Shown: positions 1 through 5,662, numbered from the stretch's first letter. The stretch: 5,662 bases of DNA from Alphaproteobacteria bacterium (GCA_016869915.1 VGDA01000266.1:1-5662); one strand, 5' to 3'. Numbers and translations: made by a program. The notes: generated by a model from the letters alone, not told the origin.

Positions 1-336
1 GGACAGGTCGGCTTCGACTGGCGTGACGCCGCGCCGGCGCTGGACAAGGTCACCGAGGAGACGCGCGAGGTCGCGGAAGCCCTGGCCGAGCCGGGACACG
101 CGCGCGTCGCCGAGGAGATCGGCGACCTGCTCTTCGCCGCGGTCAACGTGGCGCGGCTGTGCGGGATCGACGCGGAGACGGCCCTGCGCGACGCGACGGG
201 CAAGTTCGAGCGGCGCTTCCGCCGCATGGAGGCGATGCTCGCCGAGGCCGGGCGGACGCCGGCTGGCTCGAGCCTCGCCGAGATGGACGCCGCCTGGGAG
301 CGCGTGAAGGCCGAGGAGCGCGGGAAGCGCGGCTGA
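1..336 (+). CDS. mazG: Nucleoside triphosphate pyrophosphohydrolase MazG, C-terminal part (5' end outside window)
   Basis: MazG hydrolyses (d)NTPs to the monophosphate and pyrophosphate in the cytoplasm, removing non-canonical nucleotides and, in some bacteria, affecting ppGpp levels. The reading frame is open from the first base, and 111 residues are visible before the TGA. They begin GQVGFDW, typical of the second MazG domain. The metal-binding acidic pairs are present: EETRE (ExxE, visible residues 20 and 23) and EEIGDLLF (ExxD, residues 39 and 42), followed by the VNVAR helix and the FERRFRRME segment typical of MazG C-termini. Full MazG is about 260-270 residues, so roughly the first 150 are missing to the left and its start cannot be assigned. 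It runs convergently with the M20 amidohydrolase gene, with 29 bp between the two stops. In alphaproteobacteria mazG is often found close to hflX, which fits this neighbourhood. Family assignment is firm; exact nucleotide preference is unknown. Confidence 0.93.
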   Translation, partial: GQVGFDWRDAAPALDKVTEETREVAEALAEPGHARVAEEIGDLLFAAVNVARLCGIDAETALRDATGKFERRFRRMEAMLAEAGRTPAGSSLAEMDAAWERVKAEERGKRG

Positions 337-365
337 CGCCGGCCCTTGCCGCCCTCGGCGCGTCC

Positions 366-1538
366 TCAAGCGGCCGCCAGGCTCGTCTCGACCAACCGCG
401 CCCAGTAACTCGCGCCGATCGGCAGGATCGCGTCGTTGAAGTCGTAGCGGGCGTTGTGGAGCATCCGCCCGCCCTCGCCGCCGCCATTGCCGATCATGAT
501 GTAGGCGCCGGGCTTGTTCTCCAGCATGAAGGCGAAGTCCTCGGAGCCCATGACCGGCTCGACGCCGGTCTCCACGCGACCCGGGTCGCCCGTGACCTCG
601 GCCGCCGTCGCCACGGCGCGGCGCACGGACTCCTCGTCGTTCACCAGCGCCGGATAGCGGCGCTCGTAGCGCACGCGCGCCACCGCCCCCATGGACGTGG
701 CGATGCCCGTCGCGATCTCGCCGATGCGACGTTCCATCATGTCGCGCACGTCGCGGCGGAAGCAGCGCGTGGTGCCGCGCAGGACCACCGCCTCCGGGAT
801 CACGTTCCATGTGTCGCCACCGTGGAACTGCGTCACCGACACGACCGCCGCGTCGATCGGCCGCGCGTTGCGGCTGACGATGGTCTGCAGGCCGATGACG
901 ACCTGCGCGCCCACGACGACCGGGTCGATCGACTGGTGGGGCATGGCGCCGTGGCTGCCGCGCCCCTCGATCTCGACCTCGAACACGTCGTAGGACGCCA
1001 TCATCGGGCCGGGGCGGATGGCGAAGTTGCCGGTCGCCATGCCGGGCCAGTTGTGCATGCCGTAGATCGCGTCGCAGGGGAACTTCTCGAACAGCCCCTG
1101 CTCCACCATCACGCGCCCGCCGCCCTCGTTCTCCTCGGCGGGCTGGAAGACGAAATGCACCGTGCCGTCGAAGCGCTTCGTCTCAGCAAGGTACTTCGCG
1201 GCGCCCAGCAGCATGGCGGTGTGCCCGTCATGGCCGCAGGCATGCATCTTCCCCGGCACGCAGGAGGCGTGCGGGATCGCGTTCTTCTCCTGGATGTGGA
1301 GCGCGTCGATGTCCGCGCGCAGCGCGATGGCGCGGCCGCCCTTGCCCGCGCGCAGCGTGCCCACCACCCCCGTCCCGGCGAGGCCGCGATGGACCTCGAT
1401 TCCAAAGCTCTCGAGCTGCCGCGCCACCATCTCGGCGGTGCGATGCTCCTCGAAGGCGGTCTCCGGGTTGCGGTGGATGTCGTGGCGCCACGAGATCATG
1501 TCCTCGTGGAAGGCGGCGATGCGATTGATGACGGGCAT
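366..1538 (-). CDS. M20D-family metal-dependent amidohydrolase (hippurate hydrolase / N-acyl-amino-acid hydrolase-like)
   Basis: A predicted cytoplasmic enzyme of 390 residues, the usual length for the M20D peptidase/amidohydrolase family, which cleaves N-acyl groups from amino acids (hippurate, N-acetyl amino acids, indole-acetyl conjugates). Visible motifs in order: RHDIHRNPE (18-26), RADIDAL (74-80), ACGHDGH (100-106, metal ligands C101 and H103), QPAEE (132-136, general base E135 and ligand E136), GMHNWP (160-165, ligand H162), GSEDF (331-335) and MLHN (ligand H361). Residues about 186-295 form the lid/dimerisation domain typical of the family. All expected catalytic residues are present. 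The ATG at 1538 is preceded by GGGAG about 6 nt upstream, and there is no signal peptide. It is the last gene of the minus-strand run, 15 bp after the dehydrogenase stop, so it is probably co-transcribed. The acyl and amino parts of the substrate cannot be read from sequence; no gene symbol is given because hipO, amaA and ilr-like enzymes look alike. Confidence 0.93.
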   Translation of the reverse strand: MPVINRIAAFHEDMISWRHDIHRNPETAFEEHRTAEMVARQLESFGIEVHRGLAGTGVVGTLRAGKGGRAIALRADIDALHIQEKNAIPHASCVPGKMHACGHDGHTAMLLGAAKYLAETKRFDGTVHFVFQPAEENEGGGRVMVEQGLFEKFPCDAIYGMHNWPGMATGNFAIRPGPMMASYDVFEVEIEGRGSHGAMPHQSIDPVVVGAQVVIGLQTIVSRNARPIDAAVVSVTQFHGGDTWNVIPEAVVLRGTTRCFRRDVRDMMERRIGEIATGIATSMGAVARVRYERRYPALVNDEESVRRAVATAAEVTGDPGRVETGVEPVMGSEDFAFMLENKPGAYIMIGNGGGEGGRMLHNARYDFNDAILPIGASYWARLVETSLAAA

Positions 1539-1553
1539 GGCGGGCTCCCGGGC

Positions 1554-2423
1554 TCAGTCCTTGGCAAGGAGGTTGTAGAGGCTCGACGTGTCCCAGCGCC
1601 CGCCGCCGCGCGCCTGGACCTGCGCGTAGAACTGGTCGACCAGCGCGGTGACCGGCAGGCGCGCCTTGTTGCGGTTCGCCTCGGCGAGGCAGATGCCGAG
1701 GTCCTTGCGCATCCAGTCGACGGCGAAGCCGAAGTCGAACTTGTCCGCGACCATGGTCTTGGCGCGGTTGTTCATCTGCCACGAGCCGGCAGCGCCGGCG
1801 GTGATGACCGAAAGGACCTTCTCGGCGTCGAGCCCCGCGCGCATGGCGAAGTTCATGCCCTCGGACAGGCCCTGGACCAGGCCCGCGATGCAGATCTGGT
1901 TGACCATCTTGGTCAGCTGGCCGGCGCCCGCGGGGCCGATCAGCGTGATCGCCTTCGCATAGGTCTTGAGCACGGGCTCGGCGCGCGCATAGGTCGCCGC
2001 GTCGCCGCCGCACATGATGCCAAGCTGCGCGTTTTCCGCGCCGCTCTGGCCGCCGGAGACCGGGGCGTCGACGAAGCCGAGCCCGCGCCGGCGCGCCTCG
2101 GCGTCGAGCTCGCGCGCGATCTCGGCGGACGCCGTCGTGTGGTCGACGAAGATCGCGCCCTTGCCCATGGACGAGAAGGCGCCCGCGTCGCCCTGGACGA
2201 CGGAGCGGAGGTCGTTGTCGTTGCCGACGCAGGCGAGGACGAAGTCCTGGCCGCGCGCGGCCTCGGCCGGCGTCGCCGCCGCCCTGCCCTTGTGCTTCGC
2301 CACCCAGGCGTCGGCCTTGGCGGCGGTGCGGTTGTAGACCGTGACCTCGTGGCCCGCCCTGGCCAGGTGGCCGGCCATCGGGAACCCCATCACGCCCAGG
2401 CCCAGAAACGCGATCTTCGCCAT
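1554..2423 (-). CDS. NAD(P)-dependent beta-hydroxyacid dehydrogenase (3-hydroxyisobutyrate dehydrogenase family)
   Basis: A 289-residue member of the 3-hydroxyisobutyrate / tartronate-semialdehyde reductase family, close to the usual 290-300. The N-terminus MAKIAFLGLGVMG carries the Rossmann dinucleotide motif GLGVMG (8-13). DAPVSGG (119-125) is the substrate-binding signature. GQLTKMVNQ supplies the catalytic lysine K172 and the supporting N175. A C-terminal GGRWDTSSL (275-282 region) matches the family's closing helix segment. The family oxidises or reduces short 3-hydroxy acids (3-hydroxyisobutyrate, tartronate semialdehyde, some L-serine dehydrogenases); the GAAGSWQMNNR stretch near 210-220 lines the active-site region but does not decide the substrate. 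The frame stays open upstream to an ATG at 2474, but that would overlap the previous gene; the ATG at 2423 starts directly at the Rossmann strand and has an excellent GGAAGG ribosome site, so it was chosen. It sits between two acyl-amide hydrolase genes, suggesting a shared catabolic route. Confidence 0.92.
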   Translation of the reverse strand: MAKIAFLGLGVMGFPMAGHLARAGHEVTVYNRTAAKADAWVAKHKGRAAATPAEAARGQDFVLACVGNDNDLRSVVQGDAGAFSSMGKGAIFVDHTTASAEIARELDAEARRRGLGFVDAPVSGGQSGAENAQLGIMCGGDAATYARAEPVLKTYAKAITLIGPAGAGQLTKMVNQICIAGLVQGLSEGMNFAMRAGLDAEKVLSVITAGAAGSWQMNNRAKTMVADKFDFGFAVDWMRKDLGICLAEANRNKARLPVTALVDQFYAQVQARGGGRWDTSSLYNLLAKD

Positions 2424-2441
2424 GTCTTCCTTCCTTCCCTC
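2424..2441 (-). promoter_or_regulatory. Ribosome binding site made of a tetranucleotide repeat, upstream of the dehydrogenase
   Basis: On the minus strand the bases just before the ATG at 2423 read GAGGGAAGGAAGGAAGAC, with GAAG repeated three times in tandem (2426-2437). It offers several overlapping Shine-Dalgarno matches (GGAAGG, AGGGA), the nearest about 5-6 nt from the start. This is unusually purine-rich for such a GC-rich locus and fixes 2423 as the start rather than the in-frame ATG at 2474. Confidence 0.7.
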
Positions 2442-2448
2442 ATCCCCG

Positions 2449-2465
2449 GCGCCCTTGCCGGGCGC
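2449..2465 (-). other. Intercistronic GC hairpin between the AstE-like and dehydrogenase genes
   Basis: A perfect 6-bp inverted repeat, GCGCCC (2449-2454) and GGGCGC (2460-2465), separated by a 5-nt loop. It begins one nucleotide after the stop codon of the AstE-like gene in transcription direction. The downstream strand has no U-run, but a purine-rich ribosome site, so it is not a normal intrinsic terminator. It might stabilise the upstream 3' end or tune expression between the genes. In DNA this rich in G and C such stems also occur by chance. Confidence 0.35.
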
Positions 2466-2466
2466 G

Positions 2467-3444
2467 TCACGCAAGCGGCGCCGCCAGCGTCACCATGTCC
2501 CTGCCCCGCGCCGGCCTCGGCGAGGGCATGAGGATGGTGCAGCGGTCGAACGGCGCCGCGAATACGTCTTCCCCGTCTAGCACGAGGGGTTCGCCCTCGG
2601 ACACTTCCTCGAAGGGCGCGAAGGCCCGCGCGAAGCGCGCGCCATCCGTCGCGGGGCGGAAGACCTGCCGGATCTCGTAGCGCGCCGGGGGACCGCGCGG
2701 CGCGGGCGGCGGCGCCGCGCCGGCCGGCAGGATCCCGTGATGCGCGAGGAATCTCAGGACGACCTCTTGGGCGACCAGGCCCGCGGCGCGGGAGAGATGC
2801 GTGCCGCACTCGACCGCGATGCACGTCGCCTGCGCGCCGGGATCGCCGAAGCGCCCGCGCTCGGCCATGGTGAGGCCCGAATATTGGCTGCCGCGCATGA
2901 AGACCTGGGTCGGGGGGACCCCGATCGCATCGGCCAGCGCGCGGTTGCGCGGCAGTCCCGGTCCCACGAAGAACGGCCTCTCGCAGAAGGTCGTGGAATG
3001 GATGTCGAGCAGCGAATCGAGCCCGTCGACGAAGGGCAGGAGTTCGCGCACCCGGCGCGCCTCGACGCTGTCCCGGTCGCCGTGGACGACGTCGTCGCCC
3101 CAGGCGCGGTTCATGTCGCGGTCCACGAAGCGGTGGAGCGTCTGGTTCGCGGGGTCGTCGGCGCGCAGGCGCTCGTAGGCGGCGACGTTGCCGAGCCAGA
3201 GCACGAGGCTGCCGCGCTCCGGCCTGATACCGGCATCGAGCAGCGCGGTCACCGCGGTCATGCCGCAGATCTCGTTGCCATGCGTCAGGCCGGCCACGCC
3301 GACCGCCGGGCCCGACCTGCCGCTGTCGAAGCGGAAGACGTAGTCGGTCCCGGTGTTGCCCTCGCGATAGGCCGAGATGTCGCGCGGAAGCACCTCCGCC
3401 GGCGGGATCGCCATCGCGGCCGCGCCGGCCGCCTGCCCCGCCAT
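2467..3444 (-). CDS. Succinylglutamate desuccinylase / aspartoacylase (AstE/AspA)-family zinc deacylase
   Basis: A 325-residue member of the M14-like AstE/AspA/DoeB family, which removes acyl groups (succinyl, acetyl) from N-acylated amino acids. Zinc ligands are visible in GLTHGNE (H55 and E58) and LLDIHSTT (H149). DRDMNRAW (108-115) is the equivalent of the family's substrate-binding N-R motif (N112, R113), and VECGTHL contains the predicted catalytic glutamate E212. Residues from about 255 onward form the C-terminal beta domain usual in the family. A proline/alanine-rich linker lies at about 240-253. No signal peptide is convincing; the N-terminal MAGQAAGAAA looks like a disordered extension. 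The ATG at 3444 is preceded by GAGGG 8 nt upstream, inside the end of hflX, whereas the next in-frame ATG (codon 11) has no ribosome site. It follows hflX by 1 nt (TGACATG), implying translational coupling. No other arginine-succinyltransferase (ast) or ectoine-degradation (doeA) gene is present, so the exact substrate is open. Confidence 0.9.
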   Translation of the reverse strand: MAGQAAGAAAMAIPPAEVLPRDISAYREGNTGTDYVFRFDSGRSGPAVGVAGLTHGNEICGMTAVTALLDAGIRPERGSLVLWLGNVAAYERLRADDPANQTLHRFVDRDMNRAWGDDVVHGDRDSVEARRVRELLPFVDGLDSLLDIHSTTFCERPFFVGPGLPRNRALADAIGVPPTQVFMRGSQYSGLTMAERGRFGDPGAQATCIAVECGTHLSRAAGLVAQEVVLRFLAHHGILPAGAAPPPAPRGPPARYEIRQVFRPATDGARFARAFAPFEEVSEGEPLVLDGEDVFAAPFDRCTILMPSPRPARGRDMVTLAAPLA

Positions 3445-3445
3445 G

Positions 3446-4783
3446 TCACGCGCCCTCGGCGGCGGCGGCAGCCTGCGCGCGGCGCTGCTCGAAGCGCGCG
3501 AGGTCGGCCGGCGCCATGCGCATCCTGAGACGGATGCGCTCCGGGCCGTCGGTGCGCTCCAGGACCTCGCCGTGGCGATAGAGCCAGGCCAGCGTCGCCC
3601 CGTCCTCCGGCGCGATGTCGATCTCGTGCACCGTGCGCGTCGCCGCGAGCCGGGCCTCGACCGCCGCGAGCAGCGCGGGCACGCCCTCGCCGGTGTGCGC
3701 CGAGACGGGCACGAGCGACGGTTCGCGCGCGGCCTGGTTGAGGACGAACTCGCGCGCCTCCGGCGCGAGGAGGTCGAGCTTGTTGAGGACCTCGATCACC
3801 AGCCCGTCGTCGACGAGCCGCGACAGGCCGAGGTCGCGGAGCACCCGGTTCACGTCGTCGCGCTGCGCCTCTGTGTCGGGGTTCGCGACGTCGCGCACGT
3901 GCAGCACGATGTCGGCGCCGACCACCTCCTCAAGCGTCGCGCGGAAGGCAGCCACGAGGTCGAGCGGGATGTCGGAGATGAAGCCGACCGTGTCGGAGAG
4001 GATGATCTTCTGCCCGGCCGGCAGCTGCAGCGCGCGCATCGTCGGGTCCAGCGTTGCGAACAGCATGTCGGCGGCGAAGACGCCCGCGCCGACCAGCCGG
4101 TTGAACAGCGTCGACTTGCCGGCATTCGTGTAGCCGACGAGGCTGACGACGGGATAGGGCACCCGGCTGCGCGCGCGGCGATGCAGCCCGCGCGTGCGCT
4201 TCACGTCCTCGATCTGGACCTTCAGCCGCTCGATCCTGTCCGCGATGATGCGCTTGTCGGCCTCGAGCTGGGTCTCGCCGGGGCCGGCGAGGAAGCCGCG
4301 CCCGCCACGCTGGCGCTCGAGATGGGTCCATGTACGGACGAGGCGCCCGCGCTGGTAGGTCAACTGCGCGAGCTCGACCTGGAGCCGGCCCTCCGCCGTG
4401 CGCGCCCGCGCGCCGAAGATCTCGAGGATCAGGCCCGTGCGGTCGACGACCTTGCACTGCCAGGCCTTCTCGAGGTTGCGCTGCTGGATCGGCGAGAGCG
4501 AGCGGTCGACCACGGCGAGCGCGATCTTCTCCGCGGCGACGAAGCCCTTCAGCCTCTCGACCGTCCCCTCGCCCACCAGCGTCGACGGCCGCCAGCCCTG
4601 GAGCGGGATGGCCTCCGCGAGGACCACGTCGAGCTCGATGGCGCGCGCGAGGCCCGCCGCCTCGTCGACCTTGCCCGCGATCTCCGCGTCGGACTGGCGG
4701 CCGGACTTCAGGTAGGGATGGAGGACGATCGCGCGGACCGGCGCCGCGCGCGTCTCGGACGGGCCGCGCTCAGACGATGCCAT
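3446..4783 (-). CDS. hflX: GTPase HflX, ribosome-associated
   Basis: HflX is a cytoplasmic GTPase that binds the 50S subunit and splits stalled 70S ribosomes under stress such as heat. The 445-residue length is normal. N-terminal HflX domain: GEGTVERL (71-78), DRSLSPIQQRNLEKAW (93-108), DRTGLILEIFGARART (114-129) and the glycine-rich loop RQRGGRGFLAGPGETQLE (157-174). G domain: G1 GYTNAGKST (217-225), G3 DTVGF (264-268), G4 NKLD (334-337) and G5-like SAHTGEG (361-367). A C-terminal domain (about 385-435) ends in an alanine-rich tail. All nucleotide-binding motifs are intact. One small oddity is GEGT where E. coli has GEGK. The ATG at 4783 has GGTGGA 5 nt upstream and lies 18 bp after the hfq stop, giving the common hfq-hflX pair. 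A shorter start cannot be excluded because the first 15 residues are poorly constrained. Confidence 0.97.
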   Translation of the reverse strand: MASSERGPSETRAAPVRAIVLHPYLKSGRQSDAEIAGKVDEAAGLARAIELDVVLAEAIPLQGWRPSTLVGEGTVERLKGFVAAEKIALAVVDRSLSPIQQRNLEKAWQCKVVDRTGLILEIFGARARTAEGRLQVELAQLTYQRGRLVRTWTHLERQRGGRGFLAGPGETQLEADKRIIADRIERLKVQIEDVKRTRGLHRRARSRVPYPVVSLVGYTNAGKSTLFNRLVGAGVFAADMLFATLDPTMRALQLPAGQKIILSDTVGFISDIPLDLVAAFRATLEEVVGADIVLHVRDVANPDTEAQRDDVNRVLRDLGLSRLVDDGLVIEVLNKLDLLAPEAREFVLNQAAREPSLVPVSAHTGEGVPALLAAVEARLAATRTVHEIDIAPEDGATLAWLYRHGEVLERTDGPERIRLRMRMAPADLARFEQRRAQAAAAAEGA

Positions 4784-4801
4784 GCGCGTCCACCGTCCCG
4801 C

Positions 4802-5053
4802 TCATCCCTCGCCGGACTCCTTGTCGCCCTCGAACAGCTGGACCGGCGCAGCCGGCATGACGGTCGAGATCGCGTGCTTGTAGACCAGCTGCGAATGGCC
4901 GTCCCGCCTCAGCAGCACGGAGAAATTGTCGAACCAGGTGACGATGCCCTGCAGCTTGACGCCGTTGACGAGGAAGATCGTCACCGGGGTCTTGTTCTTG
5001 CGGATGTAGTTCAGGAAGACGTCCTGCACGTTCTGGGTCTTCTCGGTGCTCAT
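4802..5053 (-). CDS. hfq: RNA chaperone Hfq
   Basis: Hfq is a homohexameric Sm-like protein that binds small RNAs and poly(A) or U-rich mRNA stretches and promotes their pairing. The 83-residue product has the full Sm fold: NVQDVFLNYIRKNK as N-terminal helix (8-21, with Q10 and D11 matching the proximal-face Q8/D9 of E. coli), Sm1 with VNGVKLQG (29-36) and FDNF (41-44, F44 matching F42), and Sm2 with YKHAIST (58-64), the invariant proximal-pocket Y-K-H. The rim segment is RKNK (18-21), less arginine-rich than the RRER patch of E. coli. The C-terminal tail is short and acidic (FEGDKESGEG), unlike the long tail of gammaproteobacteria. Its ATG at 5053 is preceded by a weak AGGG 7 nt upstream. 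A 155-bp gap separates it from the upstream aminotransferase gene, leaving room for its own promoter. Confidence 0.98.
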   Translation of the reverse strand: MSTEKTQNVQDVFLNYIRKNKTPVTIFLVNGVKLQGIVTWFDNFSVLLRRDGHSQLVYKHAISTVMPAAPVQLFEGDKESGEG

Positions 5054-5081
5054 GGCGGAGCCCTGCCTCTTTCGCTGTTTG

Positions 5082-5105
5082 GGGCCTGCCCTCGCGGCCA
5101 GGCCC
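5082..5105 (-). other. Hairpin in the presumed hfq leader, near the start codon
   Basis: A perfect 7-bp inverted repeat, GGGCCTG (5082-5088) and CAGGCCC (5099-5105), with a 10-nt loop. It ends about 28 nt upstream of the hfq ATG and, in the minus-strand transcript, is followed by CAAACAGCGAAAGAGG, a purine-rich stretch. There is no U-run, so a terminator is unlikely. It would sit in the hfq 5' untranslated region if the candidate promoter at 5164-5192 is real. Hfq represses its own mRNA in E. coli through leader binding; whether this stem does anything similar is inference only. Confidence 0.35.
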
Positions 5106-5115
5106 GTGTCGGTCG

Positions 5116-5155
5116 CCGCGGTCGTCGCCGCCGGAAATCGGCGGTCCCGCCGCGG
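5116..5155 (-). other. Nested GC-rich hairpin between the aminotransferase gene and hfq
   Basis: An inner stem CCGCCG (5128-5133) and CGGCGG (5139-5144) has a 5-nt loop; outside it lie two CCGCGG copies (5116-5121 and 5150-5155) that can pair with each other through an interior loop. On the minus strand no U-run follows, so this is not a clear Rho-independent terminator for the aminotransferase gene. If transcription starts near 5157, the structure occupies the first part of the hfq leader. Confidence 0.35.
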
Positions 5156-5163
5156 ACGGGCCC

Positions 5164-5192
5164 AATGTAGCCGCTCGGGGAACGGATTTCAG
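5164..5192 (-). promoter_or_regulatory. Candidate sigma70-type promoter for hfq
   Basis: Read on the minus strand, a -35-like CTGAAA (5187-5192) is followed after exactly 17 nt by a -10-like TACATT (5164-5169). Each matches the consensus at 4 of 6 positions, and the spacing is optimal. It lies in the only intergenic gap of useful size and among its least GC-rich bases. Transcription would start near 5157, giving a leader of about 104 nt for hfq. The call rests on pattern only. Confidence 0.4.
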
Positions 5193-5208
5193 GCCCCCGA
5201 CCCAGCCC

Positions 5209-5662
5209 TCAGGCGCGCGCCATGTATTCAATATAGCTCTGGCGCAGCCTGCGGCAGATCGTCCCCGGCTTGCCGTTCGCGATCACCGCGTCGTCGATCT
5301 GGGTGACCGGCATGGCGTAGGACGTCGTCGACGTCACGAAGGCCTCGCGCGCTTGCCGTGCCTCCTCGAGGGTGAAGGGCCGCTCCTCCACCTCGACGCC
5401 CTCCTCGCGCGCGATGTCCATGAGGGTCTGGCGCGTGATCCCGCCGAGGATCGCGTTCGAGAGCGCGCGCGTCACGAGCTTGCCGTCCCGCGTCACGATC
5501 CACGCATTCGAGGAACTGCCTTCCGTGACGACGCCATCTGGCGTCACGAAGATGGCCTCGTAGGCGCCGCCCTCGCGCGCCGCCTGCTTGGCAAGCACGT
5601 TCGGCAGCAGCGAGACAGACTTGATGTCGCAGCGATGCCAACGGATCTCCGGCACGGTGACG
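5209..5662 (-). CDS. dat: D-amino-acid transaminase (class IV PLP aminotransferase), C-terminal half, 5' end outside window
   Basis: D-amino-acid transaminase moves the amino group between D-alanine or D-glutamate and 2-oxo acids, using PLP, and links to peptidoglycan precursor supply or D-amino-acid breakdown. About 150 residues are visible before the TGA, roughly half of the normal 280-290. The visible part starts VTVPEIRWHRCDIKS, containing the PLP-binding lysine in RCDIKS (the equivalent of K145 in the Bacillus enzyme). VTEGSSSN carries the glutamate that contacts the PLP ring nitrogen. GGITRQ and FVTSTTSYAMPV are the later cofactor-phosphate and substrate-loop motifs. The RCDIKS plus VTEGSSSN combination favours the D-amino-acid enzyme over branched-chain aminotransferases or aminodeoxychorismate lyase, though the substrate-defining N-terminal half is off the window. 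The frame is open through the right edge, so the GTG at 5655 is internal, not the start. A dat-like gene beside hfq is a familiar alphaproteobacterial arrangement. Confidence 0.9.
   Translation of the reverse strand, partial: VTVPEIRWHRCDIKSVSLLPNVLAKQAAREGGAYEAIFVTPDGVVTEGSSSNAWIVTRDGKLVTRALSNAILGGITRQTLMDIAREEGVEVEERPFTLEEARQAREAFVTSTTSYAMPVTQIDDAVIANGKPGTICRRLRQSYIEYMARA

Noticed and set aside
337..360. Possible bidirectional terminator in the 29-bp gap between the convergent mazG and M20 stops (CGCCG at 337-341, CGGCG at 356-360).
   Set aside because: The stem is only 5 bp with a 14-nt loop, and there is no T-run on either side, so it cannot be supported as a terminator.
159..2531. A 790-codon open frame on the plus strand running through mazG, the M20 gene and the dehydrogenase gene.
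   Set aside because: It begins at a GTG inside mazG, is antisense to two genes with complete catalytic motifs, and its translation is low-complexity (rich in A, R, D, H, V) with no recognisable domain. Long antisense frames are expected in DNA this rich in G and C.
2390..2824. A 144-codon minus-strand frame overlapping the junction of the AstE-like and dehydrogenase genes.
   Set aside because: It lies out of frame within real genes on the same strand, is very arginine-rich, and has no ribosome site or domain.
3377..5170. A 597-codon open frame on the plus strand opposite hflX and hfq.
   Set aside because: It is the complementary shadow of two confidently identified genes; the product is a biased R/A/D/L/E string with no motif.
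5046..5306. An 86-codon plus-strand frame crossing the hfq-aminotransferase gap.
   Set aside because: It overlaps the hfq start and the aminotransferase 3' end antisense, with a biased R/S/A composition and no motif.
5209..5655. A complete short aminotransferase beginning at the GTG at 5655.
   Set aside because: The frame remains open to the window edge and the visible residues match only the C-terminal half of the family, so the GTG is an internal valine codon of a longer gene.

Overview
The window is a very GC-rich bacterial chromosomal segment, estimated by eye at around 70% GC. The gene set is dat-like aminotransferase, hfq, hflX and mazG close together. With an Hfq that ends in a short acidic tail, this points to an alphaproteobacterium, probably from the Rhizobiales/Rhodospirillales side. 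That placement is inference from gene order and protein style, not a database match.

Layout, right to left along the minus strand: (1) the C-terminal half of a D-amino-acid transaminase, cut by the right edge; (2) a 155-bp gap with a candidate sigma70 promoter and two GC-rich hairpins in the presumed hfq leader; (3) hfq; (4) hflX, 18 bp after hfq; (5) an AstE/aspartoacylase-family zinc deacylase whose ATG lies 1 nt after the hflX stop; (6) a beta-hydroxyacid dehydrogenase (3-hydroxyisobutyrate dehydrogenase family), 43 bp further on; (7) an M20D (hippurate hydrolase-like) amidohydrolase, 15 bp further on. On the plus strand, at the left edge, the C-terminal part of mazG runs convergently and stops 29 bp from the end of the M20 gene.

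The outer parts are housekeeping: RNA chaperone Hfq, ribosome-associated GTPase HflX, and nucleotide-pool cleaner MazG. The stretch between hflX and mazG holds a three-gene catabolic-looking cassette of two unrelated metal-dependent amide hydrolases around one NAD(P)-dependent dehydrogenase. Spacing suggests all five minus-strand genes from hfq to the M20 gene can be read as one transcript. A reasonable inference is that the cassette cleaves N-acylated amino-acid-like compounds and oxidises or reduces a hydroxy-acid product, but the sequence does not reveal the substrate.

No tRNA, rRNA, CRISPR array, insertion sequence or phage gene was seen. All genes have intact motifs. Long open frames opposite the real genes are products of high GC and were rejected. 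Nothing here is clearly an undescribed system; the points most worth following are the cassette and its tight coupling to hfq-hflX.
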